A stretch of 64,000 bases of DNA from Bacteroidales bacterium (lineage in GTDB: Bacteria > Bacteroidota > Bacteroidia > Bacteroidales > UBA932). The stretch is from assembly GCA_017934185.1 (NCBI GenBank), contig JAGBJY010000050.1, forward strand, positions 1 to 64,000. The letters run 5' to 3'. Below, one piece after another: positions 1-9,820 of the stretch. The notes beneath the pieces were generated by a model, which did not search any database, was not told where the DNA came from, and saw only the letters and a list, made by a program, of their open reading frames with translations. The position numbers and the translations under genes are program-made. Each line of letters begins with the position of its first letter. Positions within the stretch are counted from its first letter, which is position 1.

Positions 1-227
1 TGTTCAAGAAGCCTTCCGGTGACGGACTCAAACTCTTCTGGGCCATGACCGAAGGCCAGGGCTACTTCCTGGAGGAAACTGCCGGCAAAGTTTCCGGTGA
101 CTACGCCATTGACTTCACCGAGTGCAAACGCAAAAACGGCAGCGACGTAGAAGGCAGCGCCGATGTTTCCAACACCATCGAATGGAAAGAATATCCGGCC
201 ATAAAAGCTCCTGTAGCCGCCGAATAA
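1..227 (+). CDS. Unknown protein, C-terminal part only
   Basis: The reading frame is open from the left edge (first full codon at position 3) to a TAA stop at 225-227, so about 74 C-terminal residues are visible and the true start lies outside the window. A methionine at position 45 is internal, because the frame continues upstream of it without a stop. The visible part is hydrophilic and ends in APVAAE. I do not recognise the family and see no membrane segment or known motif. A strong terminator follows 27 bases after the stop, so this gene ends its own transcription unit. Confidence 0.6.
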   Translation, partial: FKKPSGDGLKLFWAMTEGQGYFLEETAGKVSGDYAIDFTECKRKNGSDVEGSADVSNTIEWKEYPAIKAPVAAE

Positions 228-253
228 CCTAAACCCTCAATCCTTCTGAAAAG

Positions 254-278
254 GAGACCCTCCGGGGTCTCTTTTTTT
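254..278 (+). terminator. Rho-independent terminator
   Basis: GAGACCC (254-260) pairs with GGGTCTC (265-271) around a four-base loop and is followed by seven T residues (272-278). It ends transcription of the gene cut by the left window edge. Confidence 0.9.
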
Positions 279-346
279 GTGCCGCTCGGAGTCTGCGCAT
301 TTTGCATAGACGATTGCTTTGAGCTTTGCGCTGAGTTGTTGGTCTC

Positions 347-485
347 ATTGCCATGTTGACAAAAAAAGACATCCTGCGCCATTCTGACTGTCAACACGGC
401 AACGTTTTTAGCGAATATGGCCCTTTTGATTGCCACGTCGACAGATAATTGGCCTTTCACCGCATTCTGCGTGTCAACACGGCCA
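347..485. repeat. Two diverged copies of an inverted-repeat unit in a 334-bp intergenic gap
   Basis: The gap 228-561 holds no supportable gene. After the terminator it contains a unit beginning ATTGCCATGTTGAC (347-360) and ending GTCAACACGGC (390-400). A diverged second copy about 82 bases on begins ATTGCCACGTCGAC (429-442) and ends GTCAACACGGC (473-483). Within each unit the two ends are inverted copies of each other, so each can fold into a hairpin, better in the first. Function is unknown; it resembles a small dispersed palindromic element. Confidence 0.6.
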
Positions 486-561
486 GACCTAAGGCAATTC
501 CCAACGCTCCCCTTGCAATTGTCCAAAACTTTGCCGAAATTTGAGAAAACTTACTGAGCGT

Positions 562-1467
562 ATGAAAAACGTTGCATTGGCACTGGCCAGCGGGGGTCCC
601 CGGGGCTTTGCCTATATCGGCGCCATTGAGGAACTGGAGCGCCGCGGCTACAAAATCACTTCCATTTCGGGGGCCAGCGCCGGTTCGCTGGTAGGCGGGA
701 TCTACGCTGCCGGCGGCCTGGAAGCCTTCAAAGCGTGGCTCTTCGGCCTGGATCCCCTCAAGATTGTCCAGCTCATGGACCCTTCCCTGAGCAAAAACTC
801 CCTGGTAAAAGGCGAAAAGATTATTGAAGCCATCCAGGAAGTGGTGCCGGAGGTGAACATCGAAGACCTGCCCATCCCCTTCACGGCCATCGCCACCGAC
901 CTTTTCACCGGCGAAGAAGTGGTTTTCCGCGAAGGGCCGCTGTTCCAGGCCATCCGCGCCTCCATCTCCATCCCCTCCATGTTCAAGGCCGTCAAATGGA
1001 AGGGCCGCACGCTCATTGACGGCGGCATGGTGAACACCCTCCCGCTGAACCGCGTCCAGCGCACCCCCGGCGACATCCTGGTGGGTTTCAACGTGAACCA
1101 GATAGACGCCGCCGAAATCCAGGGTTTCCTGGACAGCCGCGCAGCCCTGGTGGAAAGCAAAAAGGAAAAACCGCTGCTGGAACGCCTGGACACCACCCTG
1201 CAGGAGTTCATGCTCACCCGTTACGGCAAGGAGAACCGCCTTCCCGTAGGGGCCGATGACAACTTCGCCTCCATCCTGCAACGGGGCTTCGGCATCATGA
1301 ACTGCACCATTGCCCGCATGGGCATTGCGCTCACGCCGCCGGACATCCTGGTAGACATGCCCTTCGACTCCTACCACGGCGTTTACGGCTACACCCACGC
1401 CCCGGAAATTGTGGAGCGCGGACGTGCCCTCATGGCCGAACAGCTGGACCTCTACGAAAACCGCTAA
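562..1467 (+). CDS. Patatin-like phospholipase family protein
   Basis: A 301-residue predicted serine lipase / acyl hydrolase of the patatin family. The oxyanion-hole loop GGPRG is at residues 11-15, the nucleophile elbow GASAG places Ser39, and DGG at 153-155 supplies the Asp of the Ser-Asp dyad. There is no signal peptide, so it is probably cytoplasmic or peripherally membrane-bound. The frame also opens at a TTG at 541, but ATG 562 puts the conserved VALALASGGPRG strand at the usual distance from the N-terminus. The natural substrate cannot be read from the sequence. It ends 43 bases before the LacI-type regulator, which has its own -7 box. Confidence 0.88.
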   Translation: MKNVALALASGGPRGFAYIGAIEELERRGYKITSISGASAGSLVGGIYAAGGLEAFKAWLFGLDPLKIVQLMDPSLSKNSLVKGEKIIEAIQEVVPEVNIEDLPIPFTAIATDLFTGEEVVFREGPLFQAIRASISIPSMFKAVKWKGRTLIDGGMVNTLPLNRVQRTPGDILVGFNVNQIDAAEIQGFLDSRAALVESKKEKPLLERLDTTLQEFMLTRYGKENRLPVGADDNFASILQRGFGIMNCTIARMGIALTPPDILVDMPFDSYHGVYGYTHAPEIVERGRALMAEQLDLYENR

Positions 1468-1495
1468 AATATTTTATCACCCGCGGAAAAAATGC

Positions 1496-1503
1496 TAACT
1501 TTG
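1496..1503 (+). promoter_or_regulatory. Bacteroidetes -7 box (TAACTTTG) for the LacI/GH130/GH92 unit
   Basis: TAACTTTG matches TAnnTTTG and ends 7 bases before the LacI ATG, so the leader would be extremely short. No clear -33 TTG is visible; only T-rich sequence lies around 1472. Confidence 0.55.
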
Positions 1504-1510
1504 CAGGGTT

Positions 1511-2518
1511 ATGTCTAAAAGTATCACCATCAAAGACATCGCCCGCGAAGCCGGCGTATCCATTGCCCTCGTTTCCTTTGTGATGAACAACCGCATCGAA
1601 GCCGATGGAAAGCAGAAGTATCGCGTGAGCGAGGAAACCAAGCGGAGAATCCTGGATGTTGCCAGCCGCATGAACTATCGGCCCAGCTCAGCCGCCAGAA
1701 TGCTGCGTCAGGGGCGCACACACGTGATTGGCGTCATCCTGTCAGACCTTTCCAACATCTTTTACGGCATCATTGCCAAGGAGCTGGAAGACCAGGCCAC
1801 GCGCCACGGCTATACCGTGCTTTTCGGCAGCTCGGAGGAAGACCCGGAGCGTTTTGCCCGGCTGGTGCGCAGCTTCATGGAAAAGGACGTGGAAGGCTTC
1901 ATCGTGGTGCCGGCCGCCGGCAGTGCCAGATCCGTGGAAGGGCTCATCGCTTCCGGCAAACCTTTCGTGGTGATAGACCGTTACCATCCGGATTACGACG
2001 TCCCCTCGGTACTGGTGGACAACAAGGGCGCCATGAAAATGGCCATTGAGGCCCTTCAGGGCATGGGTGCGCGCAAAATCGGCATGATTTCCTACGCCAT
2101 GCGCATCTCTTCCATGACCGACCGCGAAGAAAGTTTCCGGGAAATTGCCGGGGACGATGCCCCCATCTACCACCTCCCCTTCCAGAACACCCGGGAGGGC
2201 GCGGAACAGGCCGCCGATGACATTGTGCGCCGCGGCCTGGACGGCATCATATCGGCCTCCAACGTTCCTTCGGTACTGATTATCAAGGCCCTCCTCAAGC
2301 GCGGCATCCACATCCAGAAAGACATCCGCATGGTGGGGTTCGACTATTCCAACGTGTACGACATCTTCGAGCCCCGCATCCCCTACATCCTGCAGCCGCT
2401 GCCGCAGATAGCCGCCCAAAGCGCCGAATACCTCTTCGGCCTTATTGATGCCAAACAGAAGGGCGAAGACATTGCCCAAAAGAAAGACAAAATTATACTT
2501 AACGCTAGTCTTATATGA
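1511..2518 (+). CDS. LacI family transcriptional regulator
   Basis: 335 residues. An N-terminal LacI helix-turn-helix (about residues 4-27, with the core [11 protein letters not shown]) is followed by a hinge and a periplasmic-binding-protein-like effector domain (about 60-330) that normally binds a sugar. There is no signal peptide, as expected for a cytoplasmic regulator. Its TGA stop overlaps the start of the GH130 gene in an ATGA junction, so regulator and enzymes are translationally coupled. By context it probably senses a mannose-containing product and controls the mannosidase genes, perhaps also the SusC/SusD operon at 17.6-26.4 kb; that is inference. Confidence 0.9.
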   Translation: MSKSITIKDIAREAGVSIALVSFVMNNRIEADGKQKYRVSEETKRRILDVASRMNYRPSSAARMLRQGRTHVIGVILSDLSNIFYGIIAKELEDQATRHGYTVLFGSSEEDPERFARLVRSFMEKDVEGFIVVPAAGSARSVEGLIASGKPFVVIDRYHPDYDVPSVLVDNKGAMKMAIEALQGMGARKIGMISYAMRISSMTDREESFREIAGDDAPIYHLPFQNTREGAEQAADDIVRRGLDGIISASNVPSVLIIKALLKRGIHIQKDIRMVGFDYSNVYDIFEPRIPYILQPLPQIAAQSAEYLFGLIDAKQKGEDIAQKKDKIILNASLI

Positions 2519-3483
2519 TGAATATTCCCTGGGAAGAAAGGCCTGAAGGTTCCAAGGCCGTCATGTGGCGTTACAGCGCCAACCCCGTGATTCCGCGCAA
2601 TCTTCTGCCGGATTCCAACAGTATTTTCAACAGCGCAGTGGTCCCCTTCAAGGACGGTTTCGCCGGTGTTTTCCGCTGTGACGACACTTCTCGCCGCATG
2701 GCCCTTCACGTGGGCTTTTCGGCCGACGGCATCCACTGGGATATCAAGCCGGAAGTACTGCGCTTCACCGGAGCAGACCCCGAAGTGGCCCAGTGGGTCT
2801 ATGGCTACGACCCCCGCGTGACCAAGATTGAAGACCGCTACTGGGTTACCTGGTGCAACGGCTACCACGGCCCCACCATCGGCGTGGCCTGGACCCGGGA
2901 TTTTGAGACCTTCCATCAGGTAGAGAACGCTTTCCTGCCCTACAACCGCAACGGTGTGCTGTTCCCGCGCAAGATTGGCGGCAAGTTTGCCATGCTGTCC
3001 CGTCCTTCCGACACAGGGCATACGGCCTTCGGCGACATCTTTTACAGCGAATCCCCCGACATGGAATACTGGGGACACCATCGGCACGTCATGGCTCCCG
3101 CTCCTTTTGAAGTGAGCGCCTGGCAGTGCATGAAGATTGGTGCCGGTCCGGTGCCCATCGAGACGGAGGAAGGCTGGCTGCTGTTCTACCACGGCGTACT
3201 GCGCAGCTGCAACGGCTACGTATACAGTTTTGGCAGCGCCCTGCTGGACAAGGAGCAGCCCTGGAAGGTGCTGGCCCGCAGCGGTCCCTACCTCATTTCC
3301 CCGCAAACCCCGTACGAATGCATGGGAGACGTACCCAACGTGGCCTTCCCCTGCGCCGCCCTGCACGACGAAGCCTCCGGCCGCGTAGCCGTGTACTACG
3401 GTTGTGCCGACACCGTGACGGGTCTTGCCTTCGGCTATGTGCCGGAAATTGTGGCATGGACCAAAGCAAATAGCATAATATGA
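2515..3483 (+). CDS. Glycoside hydrolase family 130 (beta-mannoside phosphorylase)
   Basis: 322 residues, cytoplasmic (no signal peptide). The sequence fits the five-bladed GH130 propeller: NPVIPR near residues 23-28, the FRCDD region at 53-57 and the family stretch [10 protein letters not shown] at 98-107, whose Asp is the likely general acid. GH130 enzymes phosphorolyse beta-1,4-mannosides. A Bacteroides member in an N-glycan locus acts on mannosyl-beta-1,4-N-acetylglucosamine, and the neighbouring GH92 genes plus the GH18 gene at 20.6 kb make that substrate plausible. ATGA overlaps occur at both ends (LacI upstream, GH92 downstream). A hydrolytic GH130 subfamily cannot be excluded by eye. 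Confidence 0.88.
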   Translation: MMNIPWEERPEGSKAVMWRYSANPVIPRNLLPDSNSIFNSAVVPFKDGFAGVFRCDDTSRRMALHVGFSADGIHWDIKPEVLRFTGADPEVAQWVYGYDPRVTKIEDRYWVTWCNGYHGPTIGVAWTRDFETFHQVENAFLPYNRNGVLFPRKIGGKFAMLSRPSDTGHTAFGDIFYSESPDMEYWGHHRHVMAPAPFEVSAWQCMKIGAGPVPIETEEGWLLFYHGVLRSCNGYVYSFGSALLDKEQPWKVLARSGPYLISPQTPYECMGDVPNVAFPCAALHDEASGRVAVYYGCADTVTGLAFGYVPEIVAWTKANSII

Positions 3484-5762
3484 GGCGTTTCCATTTAACG
3501 GCCGGATTGCTGCTGCTTTCCGTATGCGCCCGGGCCCAGACGGAGTGGGTGAATCCTTTCATCGGCACGTCCAATTTCGGGGCCTGCAACCCGGGGGCGG
3601 TACTGCCCAACGGCATGATGAGCGTAAGCCCCTTCAATGTCATGGGGTCCGGCCTGAATACCTGGGACAAAGACAGCCGATGGTGGAGCACCCCGTACGT
3701 GGAGGAAAACAGCTACTTCACGGGCTTTTCCCACGTAAACCTTTCCGGCGTGGGCTGCCCCGATGCCGGAAGTCTGCTCACCATGCCCACCACCGGGCCG
3801 CTGGAAGTGGATTACCACGCTTACGGCAGTGAATACCGCGACGAAGTGGCGCATCCCGGCTACTACAGCGTGGAACTCCTGAGCGGCGTCCGGGCCGAAG
3901 CGACCGCCACCCTCAGGAGCAGCATTGAGCGCTACACCTTCCCGGGCGGTGAGGGAAGCCTCCTTGTGAACCTGGGAGAAGGCCTCACCAACGAGAGCGG
4001 CGCCACCCTGTGCCGGGTTTCCGACACGGAGATTGAGGGGTCCAAACTGCTGGGAACCTTCTGCTACAATCGCCAAGCCGTATTCCCTCTCTACTTTGTG
4101 CTGAGGGTCAGCAAGGCCCCCGACCAGGCCGGCTACTGGAAAAAGCAGCGCCCCATGACCGCAGAGGCCGCTTGGGACGCCGATGCCGGCAAATACAAAC
4201 TGTACACCGCCTACAGCCGCGAGCTCAGCGGCGACGACATCGGCTACTGGTTCCATTACACTTCCCTTGCACCAGGAGAACAGCTTATGGTGCAGGTGGG
4301 CGTGTCCTTTGTGAGCACCCAGAATGCCCGCGAAAACCTGGAAAAGGAACAGCCGGAGGCCGATTTTGAGGCCGTCTGCCGGGAAGCCGACGCCAGTTGG
4401 ACGGAGCATCTGGGCCGCATCCGCGTGGAAGGCGGCACTCCCGAGGAGAAGACCATCTTCTACACTGCCCTCTACCACAGCCTCATCCATCCCAGCATCC
4501 TGAGTGACTGCAACGGGCAGTATCCGCTCATGGAATACGGCAACCCCGCCGCCTTGAGCCGCAAAACCATCGCCAGCGGAACGGTGGGCCAGAAGCAGCG
4601 CCAGCTTGCCGCCCGCGGAATCGGGACGGTGGGCAGCCACGGCACCCGCTATTCCGTATTCTCGCTTTGGGACACCTACCGCAACCTGCATCAGCTCTTG
4701 ACCCTGCTCTGGCCGGAGAAACAAAACCAGATGGTGCAGTCCATGATTGAGCAGTACCGCGAATGGGGCTGAATGCCCAAGTGGGAGCTGTTCGGCCGCG
4801 AAACCTGGACCATGGAAGGCGACCCTGCCATTTGCGTCATTGCCGACACCTGGCTCAAAGGCGTACAGGATTACGACATCCTCACCGCCTATGAAGCCTT
4901 CCTGAAAAGTGCCGATACCCCCGGAGCCCAGAACCTCATGCGCCCGGACATCGACCCCTACATAGAGGACGGATACATTCCCCTGAACTGGTTCAGCGCC
5001 GACTTTTCCGGAGACAACTCCGTTTCCCACGCCCTGGAGTATTATGTGGCCGATTACGCCCTGTCCCGCCTGGCACTGGCGCTGGGCCGCACGGAGGACG
5101 CCGCCCGCTTCTACGCGCGTTCCCTGGGCTACAAGAACTACTACAGCCGGGAATTCCAGTGCCTTCGGCCCATCAACCGGGACGGCACCTTCCTCTCCCC
5201 CTTCAACCCCGAAGACGGAGCCAATTTCACCAACGCCCCCGGTTTCCATGAAGGCAGCGCCTGGAACTACAGCTTTGCCGTGCCGCACGACGTAGCGGGC
5301 CATGCCCGTCTGATGGGCGGCAATAAGGTGTACGTCAACAAGCTCCAGCAGGTATTTGACCAGGGCCTCTACGACCCCGCCAACGAGCCGGACATCCTCT
5401 ATCCCTACCTTTTCTCCCGCTTCAAGGGCTACGAAAAACGCACCTGGGAACAGGTAGACCGGATTCTCCGGGAAAACTACCGCAATGCCCCCGACGGCAT
5501 CCCCGGCAACGACGACACCGGCACCATGAGCGCCTGGGCTGTTTTCTCCATGCTGGGTTTCTATCCGGACTGCCCCGCAGACCCTTATTACACCCTCACC
5601 CGCCCCACTTTTGACAAGGCCGTCCTTACCCTTCCCGACGGGCACACGCTCACCATTACGGGCAAGAAAAAACCGTCCAAGGCACTCCTGGACGGTAAAA
5701 ACAAGGGCTTCCGTGTAGCGCACGAAGACCTCACAAAGGCCCGTACGCTTACTTGGAAGTAG
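3480..5762 (+). pseudogene. GH92 alpha-mannosidase interrupted by an in-frame TGA
   Basis: The frame gives 760 positions of a GH92 exo-alpha-mannosidase with a single TGA at 4770-4772 (codon 431). The sequence reads EWG-stop-MPKWELFG and continues in the same frame to TAG at 5760-5762, with no frameshift. Family members usually have Trp or another large residue before the LPKW-like motif, so TGG to TGA is the simplest change. The N-terminal part has a signal peptide (cleavage near ARA-Q) and the VNPFIGT and VLPNGMMS motifs. The Ca-site and acid/base region (GNDDTGTMSAW) lies after the stop, so a terminated product would be inactive. The 3' end overlaps the convergent GH92 gene by 14 bp. Sequencing error or rare readthrough remain possible. 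Confidence 0.88.
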
Positions 5763-7995
5763 ACATGGAATAAGGTTTGTCCTCCGGAGCGGTTCCGCGG
5801 CGCGTGGCCGGCTGGGAAGACAGTTTGAATTGCAGGGTAGCACCTTTCACAAGGTCTGCCCTGCGAATGTAATTGTGGGGCCAGTCCTCGCCATTGAGCG
5901 TGAGTGACTTGACATAAATGTTTTCGGCCGAATTCTCCGGCGCCTCAATGACCACATCGCCCCCGGGGAGATGGAGGGTGGCTTTCTTAAAGAGCGGGCT
6001 GCCCAGCACATATTCGCCGCTGCCCGGGCACACAGGATAGAAGCCCAGCGAAGAGAAGACATACCAGGCCGAGGTCTGGCCGTTGTCTTCGTCACCGCAG
6101 TAGCCATCGGCCCAGGGGCTGTAGAACTTCTCCATGACTTCGCGGATGCGGGCCTGGGCTTTCCAGGGCTGGCCGCTCCAGTTATAGAGGTACAGCATGT
6201 ACTGGATGGGCTGGTTGCCATGGGCGTAGTTGCCCATGCCCATCACGGTCATTTCGGTAATTTCGTGGATGGGGAAACCATAGTAGCTGTCGTCAAAGAC
6301 CGGCGGCATGGTGAAGACGGTGTCCATCTGGGCATTGAAAGCATCCTCGCCGCCCATGAGGTCAATCAGGCCCTGCACATCGTGGAAAACGCTCCAGGTG
6401 TAATGGAGGGCATTGCCTTCCGTGAAATCGTCGCCCCATTTGAGCGGGCTGAAGGGACGGCGGAAACTGCCATCGGCCTTTCTGCCGTTCATGAGCTTGA
6501 ACTCGGGGTCGTAGAGGTTGCGGTAGTTCTGGGCGGCTTTTTTGTAGGGTGCCAGCTCTTCTTCGCTCTTGCCCAGCGCCTGACCCAGCTGCCAGATGCA
6601 CCAGTCGTCGTAGGCATACTCCAGGGTACGGGCCGCGCTTTCGCGGATGCCCACATCGCTAGGAACATAGCCCATGGAGTCATAGTATTCCCATCCCAGG
6701 CGGCCGGTGGAATTCACCGAAGGGTGCACCGCATGGGCGCCATGGGTAACGGCCTCCCAGAGCTTCTCTATGTCATAAGGGTCGTATTCATGCACACCGG
6801 AAAGCCAGGCATCGGCCACCACGGAGGCGCTGTTGTTGCCCACCATGCAGCCCCGGTGGCCGGGAGAGGCCCATTCCGGGAGGAATCCGCTTTCCTCATA
6901 GTCGTGCACCAGGCCTTCCTGCACCTTGGCCGATGTTTCCGGATACAGCAGGTTCATCAGGGGGAAAAGGGCACGGAAGGTGTCCCAAAAGCCGGTATCG
7001 GTAAAGAGATGGCCCTTCCCTACCTCCCCGGTGAACGGGCTGTAATGGGACAGGCTGCCGAAGACCTCAATCTCCGAAAGGTCCCGCGGGAACAGGAGGC
7101 TGCGGTAGAGGCAGCTGTAGAAGGTGCGCAGGTGGTCCAGGTTGTCGTCTTCTATCTCTACGCGTCCCAGCACCTGGTTCCAGGAAGTGCGGGCGTAGAA
7201 CTTGATATCGTCAAAGGGGTCTACAATTTCGCGGAGATTCAGTTGGGCCTGTTCCTGGCTGATAAGGGAGGAGGCTACCTGCACGCCCAGCACCTCACCT
7301 TTTGCGGTGGGGAAAGAAAGCAGGGCTACATGCTTGGGAGAAGGCAGCTGCTTTACCGGAACAGAAGTCTTGATTACAAAGTAGTTGCGGAAATTCTCCG
7401 GCACACCCCCGTGGTTTTGGACACTCCATCCCACCACCGTATGGTCGTCCTGCAGTTCCACATGCCCGCCTTCGTAGGCGTCTATCACCAGATAAGAAGC
7501 CTCTTTTTCCGGGTAGGTGAAGCGGAAGGACGCGGCATGGGAAGTGGGCACCAGTTCGGCCTTCACGTCATGATCGGCCAGATACACGCTGTAATAATAG
7601 GGCGTGGCCACCTCTCCCTTGTGGGAGAACCAGCTTTTGCGGGCGTCCTCCTGCCATACCGGACCGGTGGTGACGGGCATCAGGGAGAAGGCGCCGTAAT
7701 CATTGATCCAGGGGCTGGGCTGATGCGTCTGCTTGAAGCCGCGGATATGGTGGGCATCGTAGCGGTAGGTCCATCCGTCGCCGTTTTTACCGGTCTGCGG
7801 GGTCCAGAAATGGGCACCCCAGGGAACTGCCACGGCCGGATAGGTGTTTCCCGCCGACAATTCATAGGAAGATAGCGTACCGGTAAGCGTGTTCACATAT
7901 TCTACCGGGTCTGTCTTCTCGGGGGCGCAGACTGAAGAAACCTGTGCACAGGCACATACAGCGCACCCCAGGACAAGAGGAAGAAGTTTTTTCAT
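5749..7995 (-). CDS. GH92 family alpha-1,2/1,3-type exo-mannosidase
   Basis: 748 residues, intact. The N-terminal hydrophobic export segment contains several cysteines (LGCAVCACAQ), so it is a lipoprotein or a periplasmic protein. GH92 landmarks are the N-terminal VNTLTGT, the central SGFLPEWASPG, the ARTLEYAYDDW helix and the catalytic GDEDNGQTSAWYVFSS stretch near the C-terminus. These calcium-dependent enzymes remove terminal alpha-mannose from high-mannose N-glycans and mannans. The start codon overlaps the stop of the upstream phosphate symporter gene (TAATG), so the two are co-transcribed. It is clearly diverged from the GH92 gene facing it, so it is not a recent duplicate. Confidence 0.92.
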   Translation of the reverse strand: MKKLLPLVLGCAVCACAQVSSVCAPEKTDPVEYVNTLTGTLSSYELSAGNTYPAVAVPWGAHFWTPQTGKNGDGWTYRYDAHHIRGFKQTHQPSPWINDYGAFSLMPVTTGPVWQEDARKSWFSHKGEVATPYYYSVYLADHDVKAELVPTSHAASFRFTYPEKEASYLVIDAYEGGHVELQDDHTVVGWSVQNHGGVPENFRNYFVIKTSVPVKQLPSPKHVALLSFPTAKGEVLGVQVASSLISQEQAQLNLREIVDPFDDIKFYARTSWNQVLGRVEIEDDNLDHLRTFYSCLYRSLLFPRDLSEIEVFGSLSHYSPFTGEVGKGHLFTDTGFWDTFRALFPLMNLLYPETSAKVQEGLVHDYEESGFLPEWASPGHRGCMVGNNSASVVADAWLSGVHEYDPYDIEKLWEAVTHGAHAVHPSVNSTGRLGWEYYDSMGYVPSDVGIRESAARTLEYAYDDWCIWQLGQALGKSEEELAPYKKAAQNYRNLYDPEFKLMNGRKADGSFRRPFSPLKWGDDFTEGNALHYTWSVFHDVQGLIDLMGGEDAFNAQMDTVFTMPPVFDDSYYGFPIHEITEMTVMGMGNYAHGNQPIQYMLYLYNWSGQPWKAQARIREVMEKFYSPWADGYCGDEDNGQTSAWYVFSSLGFYPVCPGSGEYVLGSPLFKKATLHLPGGDVVIEAPENSAENIYVKSLTLNGEDWPHNYIRRADLVKGATLQFKLSSQPATRRGTAPEDKPYSMSTSK

Positions 7996-9719
7996 TACGC
8001 GTTTTCTTTGACGATGGCTTCGGAGATGTTAATCATGAAGTCACCCATCTTTTCAAGTTCTGCAACAGTATCCATATAGTACACGCCGGCCAGATAATGG
8101 CTGCCGTCGTTTTCGATGTTGGCAATGTGGGCCTCACGAAGCTGATTGCGTGTTTCGTTGATATTGTACTCCGCGTTCTGGGCGTTGGAGATGTCTTTGA
8201 GCTGCCGGTACGGGACCTTGAGGTTCTCGTTCATGGCCACATAGGCGGCTTCCACCTTGTCCAGAAGGCGGTTCAGGGAATGTTTCATCTCCTGAGTGAG
8301 CCCGGCTTTGTGCGCCACCGCACGGCCGGCAATGCGGCTGATGGCTTCGCCGCTGTCGCCCAGGCTCTCCATCTCGCCGATAATCTTGTACATGGCCTTG
8401 ATGCGGGTGGCGGAAATGCTGGAAATCTCGCCCTTGGACACCTCGTTGAGGAAGGTGGCAATTTCGAATTCTATCTTGTCGGTAATTTCCTCGTACTTCA
8501 CCAGTTTGGACAGGATGGGTTCCAGTTTCTCCGTATCGGTTTCATTGATGGCCTCACGGATATGGCCGAAACCTTGGTAGCAAACTTCCCCGAAGTGGAT
8601 AATCTCCTGCTTGGCAGCATCCAGGGACAGTTCAGCCGTAGAGAGCGGGCCGCCGGTGATGTATTTGAGGTGCACTTCCTCCGAGCCGCCTTCCTTGGAA
8701 GGGAAAATTTTGCAGCAAAGGGTAACGATGGTGGGGATGAACCACACCAGGATAAGGGTATTCACCACATTGAAGAGGGTATGCATGGTACAGACGCTGT
8801 ACAGCAGGGAGGTCTGGATGGCATCGGCATTGGCCGTATCCGTCAGGTCTGCGGTGTTGGGATCCGGCAGGCCGAAGAGGGTGACGGCGCCGCCCACCAG
8901 CTTGAGGAAGAGCGGGAAGATGCACAGCACCCAGGCCACACCGAAGGTGTTCATGATGGTGTGGGAGATGGCCGTTCGCTTGGCGTTGATGTTACCGGCT
9001 GTAGCCGCAATATTGGCCGCAATGGTGGTGCCGATGTTCTCGCCCAGAATCATGGCCGCCGCCAGACGGAAAGGAATGACGCCGGTGGTGATAAGGATCA
9101 TGATGATGGCCATGGTGGCGGCAGAGCTCTGGAAGCACACCGTGAGGATAATGCCGATAATGAGGAAGATGGCCACACTGCCGGCGCCCCACTGCGTCCA
9201 GGAGGTAAGGAAGCCCAGCCGTTCCGGGGTAATGAGGACCTGCGCGGTGGCGCGGAGCTGCGCAAAGCCGATGAAAAACAGCGCGAAGCCGATGATGATG
9301 CTTCCCAGATCCCTTGTGCGCTGGTTCTTCTTGTTCTGCATGAGCACGTAGCCCACCAGGATAAGGGGATAGGCAAAATCGGCCATATTGAAGGAGAAGC
9401 CGAACACCGCCATAATCCAGGAGGTGATGGTGGTGCCGATATGGGCCCCCATAATCACGCCCACGGCCTGTCCCAGCACCAGCAGTCCGGCGTTCACAAA
9501 GCTTACCACCATGATGGTGGTGGCCGTGGAGCTCTGGATGACGGCCGTTACGCCTATACCGGTGATAATCTGCTTGAAGGGGTTGGAGGTCATGGATGCG
9601 AGGAAGGAACGGAGCCCGTCGCCCGCCACTTTCTGAAGACCGCCACTGAGCAGACTGAGGCCGAAAAGGAACAGGGTTACGGCACCCAGCAAGGTTAGAA
9701 TCTGAAGAAGGATATCCAT
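7995..9719 (-). CDS. Na+/phosphate cotransporter family protein with PhoU-like domain
   Basis: 574 residues from ATG at 9719 (MDILLQ). Earlier in-frame codons to 9761 overlap the promoter box and are not membrane-like. The N-terminal two-thirds is a Na/Pi-cotransporter domain with the duplicated QSS motif (VIQSSTATT and CFQSSAATM) among about eight to nine transmembrane segments. The C-terminal about 210 residues are helical and PhoU-like. It probably imports phosphate with sodium in the inner membrane. It is first in a two-gene unit with a GH92 mannosidase, a pairing without obvious metabolic logic, and it shares a divergent promoter region with the polysaccharide export gene. Confidence 0.9.
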   Translation of the reverse strand: MDILLQILTLLGAVTLFLFGLSLLSGGLQKVAGDGLRSFLASMTSNPFKQIITGIGVTAVIQSSTATTIMVVSFVNAGLLVLGQAVGVIMGAHIGTTITSWIMAVFGFSFNMADFAYPLILVGYVLMQNKKNQRTRDLGSIIIGFALFFIGFAQLRATAQVLITPERLGFLTSWTQWGAGSVAIFLIIGIILTVCFQSSAATMAIIMILITTGVIPFRLAAAMILGENIGTTIAANIAATAGNINAKRTAISHTIMNTFGVAWVLCIFPLFLKLVGGAVTLFGLPDPNTADLTDTANADAIQTSLLYSVCTMHTLFNVVNTLILVWFIPTIVTLCCKIFPSKEGGSEEVHLKYITGGPLSTAELSLDAAKQEIIHFGEVCYQGFGHIREAINETDTEKLEPILSKLVKYEEITDKIEFEIATFLNEVSKGEISSISATRIKAMYKIIGEMESLGDSGEAISRIAGRAVAHKAGLTQEMKHSLNRLLDKVEAAYVAMNENLKVPYRQLKDISNAQNAEYNINETRNQLREAHIANIENDGSHYLAGVYYMDTVAELEKMGDFMINISEAIVKENA

Positions 9720-9750
9720 AGAGTTATCTGGTTTCAGTGTATCAAGTACG

Positions 9751-9779
9751 CAAAGATACAATTATTTTTCGTAACTTTG
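9751..9779. promoter_or_regulatory. Divergent overlapping promoters
   Basis: On the minus strand TATCTTTG (9751-9758) is a -7 box for the phosphate symporter gene. On the plus strand TAACTTTG (9772-9779) is a -7 box 41 bases before the polysaccharide export gene. The boxes are 13 bases apart, so the two polymerases would compete. Clear -33 TTG elements are not visible. Confidence 0.6.
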
Positions 9780-9820
9780 CAGTCTAACGCTTATTGATAA
9801 TAATTTAATACCACGAGTAT

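Noticed and set aside
347..485. CRISPR array
   Set aside because: Only two diverged units with inverted ends, with no regular spacers or cas genes.
4770..4772. General reassignment of TGA to Trp in this organism
   Set aside because: TGA ends several genes normally here (LacI, GH130) and the other broken gene has TAA.
3495..5843. Long antisense open frames, for example across the GH92 gene, the export gene, the SusC gene and the DUF2723 gene
   Set aside because: They mirror real genes with clear family motifs, lack their own motifs or signals, and are expected from GC-rich codon use.
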